Assembly: GCA_013416455.1 (NCBI GenBank) | Contig: JACCES010000013.1 | Span: 1 to 64,000, forward strand | From: Alcaligenaceae bacterium | GTDB lineage: Bacteria > Pseudomonadota > Gammaproteobacteria > Burkholderiales > Burkholderiaceae_B | Direction of reading: 5' to 3' | Length of the DNA stretch: 64,000 nucleotides | Shown here: positions 46,046-54,817 of the stretch, in pieces | How the letters are laid out: every line of letters starts with the position of its first letter | Position numbering within the stretch: position 1 is the stretch's first letter | Notes under the pieces: model-generated | The model's input: the letters and a program-made list of their open reading frames with translations, nothing else | Told to the model about the DNA's origin: nothing | The model's database searches: none | Translations under genes and position numbers: made by a program

Positions 46046-46714
46046 TCAGTTTACTGGTACGCTAGCATCCGGCAGCTGGTACCGCGAATTTCCCATCGCT
46101 CGCGTCACCTGCCACCAGCGAAATGCCGACTCAGGCCGCGGCGTCGACAGCAGCCCCAGCGCGTCGGCCACCGGCACGGCAGGGTCCACCCAGGCCAGCG
46201 CGTCGTCCGGCGCCAGGCACACCGGCCGCCGGTCGTGGATATCCACCATACCGCCGGCGGCGTCATCGGTGATGATGGCAAAGCCAGTCTCGGCCAGCAC
46301 CTCGCGCCTGGGCTGCCAAGCCGTGATGCCGGCCATGAGGATGGGTGCCTCGTCGCGCGCAGAGATGAACCACGGCTGCTTGTCGCCCTTGTCGCCTGCC
46401 CATTCGTACCAGCCGTCGGCCGGCACGATAATGCGGCGCGTCAGTAGCGGCCGCCAGAACGGCGAGTCCTTGAGCACGGTGTCGAGCCTGGCGTTGCTGG
46501 CCGGGCCTCGCCTGTACCAGGGCGGGCGGTAGCCCCAGAAGAGTCGGTCCGCCTGCTCGCTGCCGTCGCCCAGGCGGTGCAGGGCAATGGGGCGCGTGCC
46601 CGGCGGCACGTTGTAGCGCAGGCCCTCAGCGACTTCCAGCGCCGTTCTCGGATTCCAGGGCAGCGACTCCTGGTACTCCTGCAGGCTCCTGGCCTGCTTG
46701 ATCCTGCCGCACAT
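46046..46714 (-). CDS. SRAP-domain abasic-site processing protein (YedK/HMCES), 222 aa
   Basis: Starts MCGRI with the catalytic Cys2 that crosslinks to abasic sites in single-stranded DNA. Later NARLDTV, the RRIIVPADGWYEW motif with its glutamate, and IHDRRPV with the conserved histidine. All key SRAP residues are present. It lies behind the 127-aa gene, which overlaps it by 89 bases, and both follow a LexA box. In a phage it may protect or repair replicating DNA during SOS. Confidence 0.9.
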   Translation of the reverse strand: MCGRIKQARSLQEYQESLPWNPRTALEVAEGLRYNVPPGTRPIALHRLGDGSEQADRLFWGYRPPWYRRGPASNARLDTVLKDSPFWRPLLTRRIIVPADGWYEWAGDKGDKQPWFISARDEAPILMAGITAWQPRREVLAETGFAIITDDAAGGMVDIHDRRPVCLAPDDALAWVDPAVPVADALGLLSTPRPESAFRWWQVTRAMGNSRYQLPDASVPVN

Positions 46715-47009
46715 TGGCCGCCTCCTGCACTTTGCTACGCCGGAACTCCATTTCCTGGCGCTTTGCCTCCATCCGAATGTACTCCTGAACCGCTGGCTCT
46801 GCGCGCAGGGCGTCGAACATCGCGATCATGTCGACCGTCTCCATGGGGATCTGGTTCATGGGGATTCGGGAGAGGGCGCCGAAGGTGATCGCCACCAGCT
46901 CGCGCAGGCGCTTGACCTCGCGCAGCAGCGTCATGACGTCGGGGTGGCGGCGATTGCCCTCCTGGATCGTCTTCAGGTCGCGGTAGGAGAGGGGTGGGTG
47001 GTCTTTCAT
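46626..47009 (-). CDS. SOS-controlled hypothetical protein, 127 aa
   Basis: ATG 47009 lies two bases from the LexA box (47012-47027), so the transcript is nearly leaderless. MKDHPPLSYRDLKTIQEGNR, TLLREVKRLRELVAITFGAL and EYIRMEAKRQEMEFRRSKVQ indicate a helical coiled-coil protein. The longer open frame would cross the SOS box. Its 3' end overlaps the SRAP gene. Family not recognised; likely a DNA-repair partner. Confidence 0.65.
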   Translation of the reverse strand: MKDHPPLSYRDLKTIQEGNRRHPDVMTLLREVKRLRELVAITFGALSRIPMNQIPMETVDMIAMFDALRAEPAVQEYIRMEAKRQEMEFRRSKVQEAANVRQDQAGQEPAGVPGVAALESENGAGSR

Positions 47010-47011
47010 GG

Positions 47012-47027
47012 CTGTATAAATATACAG
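47012..47027 (-). promoter_or_regulatory. LexA (SOS) box before the SRAP operon
   Basis: CTGT-ATAAATAT-ACAG, extended symmetrically by TTG on one side; close to the E. coli consensus. It sits directly upstream of ATG 47009 and would silence the operon until DNA damage. Confidence 0.85.
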
Positions 47028-47327
47028 CAATCAATCCTTGCGGGTGAGCCGTCACAGCACGAGGGCCAGCACCAAGCCGGCGCCGATGGCCAAGGCTGAT
47101 GGGGATGGAGTGACACGCCGGAAAGGGTGCCCGAGGGTGAAGCGGCTAGCAAGCTGGCAGGAGCGGCAGGCACAAAAAAGCCCGCACTGTGGCGGGCCGG
47201 TGGTCCTGTCATGGTGGGGGAAAAATTGACATACTAGGGGCGAAATAGGGCATTTACCGCACGCGCCGCGAAACATAAGGCGTTGATTTATAAAGGCTCG
47301 CCCTTGAGCGGTCTCTACGGTAGCTTA
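47028..47327. other. Prophage right border region without a gene
   Basis: No frame here is convincing. A leftward terminator (GCGGGC/GCCCGC stem with a six-U tract, 47174-47197 on the plus strand) lies in the middle. The rest is non-coding border sequence up to the tRNA fragment. Confidence 0.5.
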
Positions 47328-47372
47328 CTCTTAATCCGTAGGTCGAGTGTTCGAGCCACTCACAGCCCACCA
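47328..47372 (+). tRNA. 3' part of tRNA-Lys(CTT), right attachment site
   Basis: The bases give an anticodon loop with CTT, 3' anticodon-stem bases TCCG, a full T arm (GAGTG-TTCGAGC-CACTC), acceptor strand ACAGCCC, A and CCA. The 5' half (expected GGGCTGT and D arm) is absent; the sequence before ACTCTTAATCC is unrelated. The prophage therefore integrated in this tRNA gene, and the intact tRNA should stand at the other end, outside the window. A terminator follows at 47400-47425. Confidence 0.85.
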
Positions 47373-47399
47373 AGAATACCAATGGCATCAAGCATCCGA

Positions 47400-47425
47400 C
47401 GTCACCCTGGCCGGTGGCGTTTTTG
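47400..47425 (+). terminator. tRNA terminator
   Basis: 7-bp stem (CGTCACC/GGTGGCG with one G-U pair), six-base loop, then TTTTTG, just after the tRNA 3' end. First clearly host element. Confidence 0.65.
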
Positions 47426-47497
47426 CTTTCCGCCCAGCCTCCGGAAAGCCCGCAAGCGGAAACGCCGCGGGCTTTTGCTGTTCATGCGGGCGCTGCT

Positions 47498-49138
47498 TCA
47501 CGTCGCAGTCAGGGCGGGGGATTTCTGCCGCTTCATTTCCCGGCGCAGGGCGACCGCGTCCCGCCTCTTGCGGGGGCCCGTATCGACGCGGAAGACCTGC
47601 ACGGTTTCGGTGGCCGCCTCCGCGAGCAGCTCCATATCGCGCGTCGTATCGGTCATGGCGGCGGCGAATGACGCGTTTTCCTGTGTCGCCTCATCGAGGT
47701 TTGCGACGGCGGAGTTGATCTGCGATATTCCTTGCAGCTGTTCGGCCACGGCCTGGTCGATACTGCTGACTTCCGCGTGAACGCTGCGGATGCCTTCGAC
47801 GGCATCTTTCATTGAGGCCAGGGCGGCCCGGCTTTCCGCATGTCCTTCGGCTATGCGGGCTTCCGTGTCGGTGATCAGCTTTGAAATTTCCAGAGCCGCC
47901 GCCGATGTCCGCTGAGACAAGGCTCTGACCTCGGACGCCACTACGGCAAATCCCTTGCCGGCATCGCCGGCCCTGGCGGCCTCTACGGCGGCGTTCAGGG
48001 CAAGAATGTTGGTCTGGAATGCAATGCTGTCGATGACCTTGATGATGTCGTGGATCTTGTCCGAGGCTTGGCGTATCGATTCCATCGTCCGCCCCAGCTC
48101 GTCCATCGAGCCCGCGCTGCGTTCCGTCACCGAGACGGCCTGCGTCGTTGTGGACGCGGCATTCCTTGCGGATTCGGCCGTGGCCCGCGCCGCCGCGGTG
48201 ACCTGTTCCAATGCTGCCGCGGTTTGCTGCAGGCTGGACACCTGTCCTTCCGTGCGGCGCGCCAGTTCCAGGTTGTCCTTCGACATCCCGCGCATGCTGG
48301 AAAGCATGCGCATGTTCTGTTCCCGGGCATCCCGCACGATGGACTGCAGATTGACGCTCATCTGTCCCAGGGCGGCTTGCAGCTCGCCGTAGCGGTCATT
48401 GCGGTTGCGGGTGATGATCTGAGTCAGGTCACAGGCGGCAATGCGGTTGGCCCCTTGGATGAGGGCGTCGATGGGAGACACAAACCACCGTCGCATGACG
48501 GACCACAGCAACAGCACGACTGCCGCGCCCGCGGCCGCAATCACGGCCGGAGCCAGGGCGGCCTGCTGCCCGAACCAGGCCATGCTTCCCGCGGCGATGG
48601 CCGGCAGCGATATCCCCATGAGAAGCTTTGCGGAAAGGTCGGGACGCAGTTTCTCCGTCAGGCGCCCCAGGAGGGTCAGTTTTATGATGCGGCCGCCTTG
48701 AAACGCGGTGACGAGGCGCCCCGAGTCCTTTTCCGCCCGCATTTCCTCGAACAGCCGTTCCGCCGCGTCGATCTGCTCGCGTGTGGCTTCGGTGCGCACC
48801 GACATGTAGCCCGCGTGTTCGCCGTCACCGGCCAGGGGGGTCACATTGGCAACCACCCAGTAGTGCGAGCCGTCCTTGCGCCGATTCTTCAGGACGGCGG
48901 ACCACGGGCGGCCGCTCTGAATGGTCTGCCAGAGATCGCGGAATGCTTCTTCCGGGATATCGGGGTGGCGGATGATATTGTGGGACTGGCCCAGCAGTTC
49001 GTCCATGGTGAAGCCGCTGACCTCGGCGAACATCTCATTGCAGTAGAGAATGCGTCCTTTCGGGTCGGTGACCGAGACGAGTGTCGCGCCAACAGGAAAA
49101 GGGTATTCAAGGTTCGAAACCGGCAAATTCACGCGCAT
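47498..49138 (-). CDS. PAS-type methyl-accepting chemotaxis protein (Aer-like), 546 aa
   Basis: The PAS domain (about residues 15-120, [36 protein letters not shown]) is of the Aer/BdlA type that senses redox or energy state. Two hydrophobic segments ([20 protein letters not shown] and [17 protein letters not shown], 168-215) form a membrane hairpin, followed by a HAMP-like linker. The signalling domain has the conserved tip [20 protein letters not shown]. It relays to CheA. It is the first host gene after the attachment site, leftward, with a strong promoter at 49197-49225. Confidence 0.95.
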   Translation of the reverse strand: MRVNLPVSNLEYPFPVGATLVSVTDPKGRILYCNEMFAEVSGFTMDELLGQSHNIIRHPDIPEEAFRDLWQTIQSGRPWSAVLKNRRKDGSHYWVVANVTPLAGDGEHAGYMSVRTEATREQIDAAERLFEEMRAEKDSGRLVTAFQGGRIIKLTLLGRLTEKLRPDLSAKLLMGISLPAIAAGSMAWFGQQAALAPAVIAAAGAAVVLLLWSVMRRWFVSPIDALIQGANRIAACDLTQIITRNRNDRYGELQAALGQMSVNLQSIVRDAREQNMRMLSSMRGMSKDNLELARRTEGQVSSLQQTAAALEQVTAAARATAESARNAASTTTQAVSVTERSAGSMDELGRTMESIRQASDKIHDIIKVIDSIAFQTNILALNAAVEAARAGDAGKGFAVVASEVRALSQRTSAAALEISKLITDTEARIAEGHAESRAALASMKDAVEGIRSVHAEVSSIDQAVAEQLQGISQINSAVANLDEATQENASFAAAMTDTTRDMELLAEAATETVQVFRVDTGPRKRRDAVALRREMKRQKSPALTAT

Positions 49139-49196
49139 ACCCTTTCCTCCCGACGGCGCCGCTTCAGCCCGTCCTGTTACAGCGCACTATGCAATT

Positions 49197-49225
49197 TTTA
49201 TATAAATCGAAACTTTATATGTCAA
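49197..49225 (-). promoter_or_regulatory. Promoter of the chemoreceptor gene
   Basis: Leftward TTGACA (49225-49220) and TATAAA (49202-49197) with a 17-base spacer, about 60 bases before the gene. The gap 49139-49450 holds this promoter and nothing else I can support. Confidence 0.75.
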
Positions 49226-49450
49226 TTGTTTAATCATGCGGGGGGATCCGGGCTACCGCTATACGGGTTTACACCAGCAGACCCGGCGCGATGCCGAGAT
49301 GCGCGGGCGCGCTGGAACAGGGGCATCGAAAGATGCGGCAACAATCGGCAATATCGCCTATGCTGACGACTCCATGGTCATGGCTTACGCCCCGTAGCCC
49401 GCATCGGCATGCGGTTTGCTCCGGTTTCTGACCCTTACACGGAGATCATC

Positions 49451-50041
49451 ATGCAGAAGAACAGATATGTTGGCCGCCGTACCGGCGCGGCGCTGGCGGT
49501 GGCCTTTGCCGCCCTGGCTTTCACCGCATGCACGACGACACTGCCCTCGGGTTCGGCGACGCCCGCCGAACAGCGGGCCAACATCAATGAAGGTGCCGAT
49601 GCGACGCTCAAGCGGCTGTATCAGACGGTTCCCGGTTCGCGCGACTATGTCCAGCGCGCCAGGGGCGTGCTGGTCTTCCCGGAAGCGGTGAGCGGCGGCT
49701 TCATCGTGGGCGTCGAACATGGCAAGGGCGTGTTGCGTGTCGGTGGCCAGCATGCGGGCTACTACAGTACGTCGTCTGGCTCCTTCGGCCTGCAGGCGGG
49801 CGCGCAGTCGCGTTCCATCATCATCCTGTTCATGACGCAGGAAGCGCTTGACGGCTTCCGCAACAGTTCGGGCTGGACGGCGGGCGTGGACGCCACGGTG
49901 GCGGTGGCTACGGTGGGCGCCACCGGCCATATCGATACCAATACCGTGAAGGAGCCCGTGGTGGCGTTCGCCCTGACCAATGCGGGCCTCATGGCCGGGG
50001 TGTCGCTCGAAGGCGCCAAGATCGTGCGGCTGGATCTCTGA
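49451..50041 (+). CDS. SYLF/Ysc84-domain lipoprotein, 196 aa
   Basis: Signal peptide with a lipobox-like FTAC before TTTLPSGS. RGVLVFPEAVSGGFIVGVEH, ALDGFRNSSGWTAGVDATVA and AFALTNAGLMAGVSLEGAKI are the SYLF (Ysc84 actin-binding-like, lipid-binding) motifs. ATG 49451 has GGAG upstream. Bacterial members are periplasmic or outer-membrane; function is poorly known. Confidence 0.85.
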   Translation: MQKNRYVGRRTGAALAVAFAALAFTACTTTLPSGSATPAEQRANINEGADATLKRLYQTVPGSRDYVQRARGVLVFPEAVSGGFIVGVEHGKGVLRVGGQHAGYYSTSSGSFGLQAGAQSRSIIILFMTQEALDGFRNSSGWTAGVDATVAVATVGATGHIDTNTVKEPVVAFALTNAGLMAGVSLEGAKIVRLDL

Positions 50042-50108
50042 CCCCCGCCAGTAGTGGCACAATGCCTGTGGCAGGCGCCGCGGCCTTGCGCGGGCATTGT
50101 GCCCCTTC

Positions 50109-51854
50109 ATGAACGAAACGAACAAAGCGACTCTTCCGGAACTTCCTCCGCCCCCGCGGCGTGGCCCGTCGGCCTGGATGCCGGGCCTGCACACCTTGCG
50201 GCATTACCGGCGCGCATGGCTGGGCAAGGACATCATGGCCGGCCTGGCGCTGGCGGCGGTGCTGGTGCCGGTGGGCATCGCCTATGCCGTAGCCGCCGGG
50301 CTGCCGGGCATATACGGGCTGTATGCAACGATACTGCCCCTGCTGGCCTACGCTGTGTTCGGGCCGAGCCGCATTCTGGTGATCGCGCCCGATTCCGCGC
50401 TGGCCGCCATCATCCTGGCCGTCGTGCTGCCGCTGTCGCAGGGCGACCCGGACAAGGCGGTCGCGCTGGCCGGCGCCATGGCGCTGGTCACCGGCCTGAC
50501 CTGCGTGCTGGTCGGCGTCGGGCGGCTGGGGTTCATCACCGAGCTCCTGTCCAAGCCCATCCGCTACGGTTTCATGAACGGCATTGCGGTCACGGTGCTG
50601 GTCAGCCAGCTGCCGGCGCTGTTCGGCTTTCAGGTGGAAAGCGGCAGTGTGCCGGGTCGGTTCGCGGAGTTTCTTCAAGGGCTGCGGGAGGGCGCCACGG
50701 TCTGGCCGGCGCTGGGCCTGGGCGCCGGATGCCTGCTGATCATGGCGTTGCTGGCCCGCCATACCCGCATCCCCGGCACGCTGCCCGCCGTGGCGGCCGC
50801 CATCCTGGCGGTTTCCCTGTTCGGCCTGGACGGCCACCTATCCGTGCTCGGCCCCATGCCCCAGGGCTTTCCTCTGCCGGTCCTGCCGCTGATCCCGCTT
50901 GCCGATGCGGGCGCGGTCGTGGCCGGCGGCATGGCGGCGGCTGTGCTGGCCTTTGCGGAAACCAGCATTCTGTCGCGCAGCTACGCGGCGCGGATGGGCG
51001 ACCGGGTCGATGCCGACAAAGAGCTCGTCGGGCTGGGCGCGGCCAATCTGGCCACCGGGCTGTTCCAGGGCTTTCCCGTCAGCAGCAGCGCGTCGCGCAC
51101 GCCGGTGGTCGAGAGCGCGGGGGGCAAGACCCAGCTGGCCTGCGTCGTCGGCGCCCTGGCCGTGACGGGGCTGCTCGTTTTCGCGCCGGGTCTGCTGCGC
51201 AATCTGCCCGACGCGGCGCTGGCCGCCGTGGTGATCATGGCGGCGTCGCGTCTGTTCGTGCTGCGCGACCTGAAGCGCATCCATCGCATGCAGCCGTGGG
51301 AGTTCTGGCTTTCCATGGCCTGCTGCGCCGGTGTGGTGGTGCTGGGTCCGATCCCGGGCATCGGCCTGGCCATCGTGATTGCCGTCATCGAGTTCCTGTG
51401 GGATGGCTGGCGGCCGCATTTCGCGGTGCTGGGCCGGGTGGACCAGATGAAGGGCTATCATGATCTCAAGCGCTACCCCCGGGCGCGCCAGATTCCCGGG
51501 CTGGTGCTGTTCCGCTGGGATGCGCCCCTTTTCTTCGCGAATGCCGAATGGTTCAGCCGCTCCGCCGTCGATGCGGTGGATCGCGCGGCGCAGCCGGTAT
51601 CGTGGCTGGTGGTGGCGGCCGAGCCGGTCACCAGCGTGGATGTCACGGCGGCCGACATGCTGCTGGAACTCGACGAGCAGTTGAGCGCCTGCGGCGTGCG
51701 GCTGTGCTTTGCCGAGATGAAGGATCCGGTGAAGGATAAGCTGAGACGCTTCGGCCTGTACGAACGGTTCGACGGCTATTTCTTCCCCACGGTCGGGGTG
51801 GCGGTGAACGCCTACCTGGACGCCCACGACGTGAAATGGGATGATTGGGACTAG
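50109..51854 (+). CDS. SulP-family anion transporter with STAS domain, 581 aa
   Basis: About ten hydrophobic helices beginning near residue 30 (KDIMAGLALAAVLVPVGIAY, the SulP signature region) and FAETSILSRSYAARMGDRVD in the middle. The C-terminal STAS domain (LVLFRWDAPLFFANAEWFSR ... RLCFAEMKDPVKDKLRRFG) faces the cytoplasm. SulP proteins carry sulfate, bicarbonate or dicarboxylates; the substrate cannot be told here. GTG 50097 is an alternative start. Confidence 0.9.
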   Translation: MNETNKATLPELPPPPRRGPSAWMPGLHTLRHYRRAWLGKDIMAGLALAAVLVPVGIAYAVAAGLPGIYGLYATILPLLAYAVFGPSRILVIAPDSALAAIILAVVLPLSQGDPDKAVALAGAMALVTGLTCVLVGVGRLGFITELLSKPIRYGFMNGIAVTVLVSQLPALFGFQVESGSVPGRFAEFLQGLREGATVWPALGLGAGCLLIMALLARHTRIPGTLPAVAAAILAVSLFGLDGHLSVLGPMPQGFPLPVLPLIPLADAGAVVAGGMAAAVLAFAETSILSRSYAARMGDRVDADKELVGLGAANLATGLFQGFPVSSSASRTPVVESAGGKTQLACVVGALAVTGLLVFAPGLLRNLPDAALAAVVIMAASRLFVLRDLKRIHRMQPWEFWLSMACCAGVVVLGPIPGIGLAIVIAVIEFLWDGWRPHFAVLGRVDQMKGYHDLKRYPRARQIPGLVLFRWDAPLFFANAEWFSRSAVDAVDRAAQPVSWLVVAAEPVTSVDVTAADMLLELDEQLSACGVRLCFAEMKDPVKDKLRRFGLYERFDGYFFPTVGVAVNAYLDAHDVKWDDWD

Positions 51855-51956
51855 GGTCTGTCCACGGTGGGGCGGCAAGGCGGGCGCCGCGCGGTCCCGC
51901 CGGCCGGAATTCTTCAAGGTGGAAGGACGCACGCGGGTTCATCGTCAGGGGGGAAT

Positions 51957-53393
51957 ATGGAACTGGATGCACTCATGCTGGCGCGCCTGCAGTTCGCCTT
52001 CACGATCTCTTTTCACATCATTTTTCCGGCCATCACCATCGGCCTGGCCAGTTATCTGGCGGTGCTGGAAGGCTTCTGGCTGAAGACGGGCAACCCCGTA
52101 TACCGTTCCCTCTACCAGTACTGGCTGAAGATCTTCGCGGTGAATTTCGGCATGGGGGTGGTGTCCGGCCTGGTCATGGCCTATCAATTCGGTACCAACT
52201 GGAGCGGTTTTTCCGACTTTGCGGGCGGTATCACCGGGCCGCTGCTGGCCTACGAAGTGCTCACGGCCTTCTTCCTCGAAGCCGGCTTTCTGGGGGTGAT
52301 GCTGTTCGGCATGCAGCGGGTGGGGCCGGGGCTGCACTTCATGTCCACCATCATGGTGGCGCTGGGCACGCTGCTGTCGGCAACCTGGATTCTTGCATCG
52401 AACAGCTGGATGCAGACGCCCGCCGGCCACGAGATCATCGACGGGCGGGCGGTGCCGGTGGACTGGCTGGCGGTCATCTTCAATCCTTCCTTTCCGTATC
52501 GTCTGGTTCATATGGTGCTGGCCGCCTTCCTGGTCACCGCATTGATCGTCGCCGCTTCGGGCGCCTGGCACATGTTGCGGGGCAACGCCACGCCGGCGGT
52601 GCGCAAGATGTTTTCCATGGCCTTGTGGATGCTGCTGTTCACAGCGCCGCTGCAGGCCGTGGTGGGCGACTTCCATGGGCTGAACACGCTGGAACACCAG
52701 CCGGCCAAGCTGGCGGCCATCGAGGGCCACTGGGAAAACACGCCCGGCGAAGCCGTGCCCTTCACGTTGTTCGCCTGGCCGGACATGGACGCCGAAACCA
52801 ATCGCTATGCCGTCGAGATCCCTTATCTGGGCAGCCTGATCCTGACGCATTCTCTGGACGGCCAGTTTCCGGGGCTCAAGGAGTTTCCCCGCGATGAGCG
52901 GCCCTACGTGCCCCTGGTGTTCTGGTCTTTCCGCGTGATGGTGGGGCTGGGCCTGCTCATGATAGGCCTGGCGCTGCTTGGAGCCTGGGCGCGCTGGCGG
53001 GGAACGCTGTACCGGGCGTCATCATCGCGGGGCCTGTGGCGCTATGCGCTCTACATGGGGCCGGCGGGCATCGTGGCCATGCTCGCGGGATGGTTCACCA
53101 CCGAAGTGGGGCGCCAGCCCTGGGTGGTGTACGGCGTCATGCGCACCGCCGACGCGGTCAGCCCGCATGGCGCTTTCGAAGTCGGGCTGACTCTGGCGCT
53201 GTTCGTGGTGGTGTATTTCCTGTTGTTCGGCGCGGGCACCGTCTATATGCTGCATCTGATCAAGCGCGGGCCGCCGCCGATGGACGAAGCCGGCCCCGAA
53301 GGCGGGCCGGGCGAGCCGCGCACGCCGAGCCGCCCCTTGTCGGCGGCGTCGGGGCCCGATGTGGAAGCAGGCGCCGCCGGGGCGGGGGGGTGA
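51957..53393 (+). CDS. cydA: Cytochrome bd (CioA-type) oxidase subunit I, 478 aa
   Basis: LDALMLARLQFAFTISFHII carries the heme b595 histidine region; FEAGFLGVML-like FFLEAGFLGVMLFG and VGRQPWVVYGVMRTADAVS are typical subunit I motifs. The Q-loop is short, as in cyanide-insensitive CioA enzymes. It oxidises ubiquinol and reduces O2 without proton pumping. GGGGGG-type ribosome-binding site before ATG 51957. The C-terminal tail is Pro/Gly-rich. Confidence 0.95.
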   Translation: MELDALMLARLQFAFTISFHIIFPAITIGLASYLAVLEGFWLKTGNPVYRSLYQYWLKIFAVNFGMGVVSGLVMAYQFGTNWSGFSDFAGGITGPLLAYEVLTAFFLEAGFLGVMLFGMQRVGPGLHFMSTIMVALGTLLSATWILASNSWMQTPAGHEIIDGRAVPVDWLAVIFNPSFPYRLVHMVLAAFLVTALIVAASGAWHMLRGNATPAVRKMFSMALWMLLFTAPLQAVVGDFHGLNTLEHQPAKLAAIEGHWENTPGEAVPFTLFAWPDMDAETNRYAVEIPYLGSLILTHSLDGQFPGLKEFPRDERPYVPLVFWSFRVMVGLGLLMIGLALLGAWARWRGTLYRASSSRGLWRYALYMGPAGIVAMLAGWFTTEVGRQPWVVYGVMRTADAVSPHGAFEVGLTLALFVVVYFLLFGAGTVYMLHLIKRGPPPMDEAGPEGGPGEPRTPSRPLSAASGPDVEAGAAGAGG

Positions 53394-53395
53394 AC

Positions 53396-54403
53396 ATGGG
53401 CATCGATCTGACACTGTTGTGGGCCATCATCATTCTTTTCGGCATCCTGATGTACGTCATCATGGATGGCTTCGATCTGGGTGTCGGCATCCTGTTCCCC
53501 TTTTTCGCCGACGATGGGGACCGCGACATCATGATGAATACGGTGGCGCCGGTGTGGGACGGCAACGAGACCTGGCTGGTGCTGGGCGGCGCCGGTCTGC
53601 TGGCCGCTTTTCCGCTCGCCTATTCGATCATCCTGAGCGCCTTCATGCTGCCGCTGATCTTCATGCTGCTGGGCCTGATCTTCCGTGGCGTCGCCTTCGA
53701 GTTCCGCTTCAAGGCCTCGGCCACGCGCCGGCATTTCTGGGACAAGTCCTTCATAGGCGGGTCGGTGGTGGCCACCTTTTTCCAGGGGGTCACATTGGGC
53801 GCCTATATCGAGGGCATCGATGTGATCGGGCGGCAGTTTGCCGGCGGCCCTTTCGATTGGTTCCGTCCCTTTCCGCTCTTCGTCGGCCTGGGGCTGCTCG
53901 TGGCCTACGCCATGCTGGGCTGCGCCTGGCTGATCATGAAGACCGACGCTGAACTGCAGCGCCGCATGATCCGGCTGGCGAGGCCGCTGGCCCTGGCGCT
54001 GCTGGGGGTGATTGTCATCGTGAGCCTGTGGACGCCCATCGCGCACGAAGCAATACGCGAACGCTGGTTCAGTGTGCCGAACCTGTACTGGTTCAGCCCG
54101 GTGCCCATCCTGGTGCTGGCCTGCACCTGGTTCCTGTTGCAGGCGCTGGGCCGCGAGCCCCACGCGGGGCCGTTCGTGCTGACGCTTTGCCTGATATTCC
54201 TGGGCTACAGCGGCTTGGGCATCAGCCTGTGGCCGAACATCGTACCGCCCGACATCGATCTGTGGGCCGCGGCGGGGCCGCCGCAGAGCCAGGGCTTCGC
54301 GCTGGTGGGCGCCTTGCTCATCATCCCGGTCATTCTCATGTATACCGCCTGGTCCTATTACGTTTTTCGCGGCAAGGTCAAGGCCGGCGAAGGCTATCAC
54401 TAG
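53396..54403 (+). CDS. cydB: Cytochrome bd oxidase subunit II, 335 aa
   Basis: GILMYVIMDGFDLGVGILFP, APVWDGNETWLVLGGAGLLA and LGAYIEGIDVIGRQFAGGPF are CydB motifs. Begins two bases after cydA, so one operon. The membrane protein forms the oxidase heterodimer. Confidence 0.95.
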   Translation: MGIDLTLLWAIIILFGILMYVIMDGFDLGVGILFPFFADDGDRDIMMNTVAPVWDGNETWLVLGGAGLLAAFPLAYSIILSAFMLPLIFMLLGLIFRGVAFEFRFKASATRRHFWDKSFIGGSVVATFFQGVTLGAYIEGIDVIGRQFAGGPFDWFRPFPLFVGLGLLVAYAMLGCAWLIMKTDAELQRRMIRLARPLALALLGVIVIVSLWTPIAHEAIRERWFSVPNLYWFSPVPILVLACTWFLLQALGREPHAGPFVLTLCLIFLGYSGLGISLWPNIVPPDIDLWAAAGPPQSQGFALVGALLIIPVILMYTAWSYYVFRGKVKAGEGYH

Positions 54404-54430
54404 GGTCTGTTAACACTAAGGGGGCCGTCC

Positions 54431-54568
54431 ATGCGCGGGAGCGTCCGGCAATGGTTGCGAAGGCTGGGGTGGCTGGCCGGCATCTGGCTGGCCAGCGTGG
54501 CCGTGCTGGGCCTGGCGGCCTGGGCGCTGCGCTTGCTGATGAAGGCCGCCGGCATGACAACACCATGA
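54431..54568 (+). CDS. DUF2474 CydX-like microprotein, 45 aa
   Basis: Arg-rich start (MRGSVRQWLRRLGWLAGIW) and one transmembrane helix (LASVAVLGLAAWALRLLMK), typical of DUF2474, which accompanies CioAB operons and probably stabilises the oxidase like CydX. 27 bases after cydB. Confidence 0.75.
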   Translation: MRGSVRQWLRRLGWLAGIWLASVAVLGLAAWALRLLMKAAGMTTP

Positions 54569-54817
54569 AGCCGGCGGTGTCGCGCAAAAAGCGGGGTGGC
54601 GCCGGCCCCGCGCGGTTGCGGCGCGAGGCCAGTAAAGACCCTGTTCGCGGTACTGTGTTGTACCGCCGGACGGCGGCGGCCAGTGTACTTTGATGAAACG
54701 CAATTCCCGCCGCCGCCTTTTTTTTGCCGTGGCGGCCGGGCTTTTATAATGCCCTGATCCACTCTCCTTCCGCAGGCGGCCGTTCCGGGCGCCTGCGCGC
54801 ATTATCGAGGACTTAGC

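Noticed and set aside
47038-47229. Rightward frame of 63 codons at the prophage border
   Set aside because: It crosses a terminator hairpin, lacks a ribosome-binding site and has no sensible composition.
54569-54817. Cobalamin riboswitch before nrdJ
   Set aside because: The B12-box type conserved core was not seen in the leader; only a TATAAT and GC-rich inverted segments are present.
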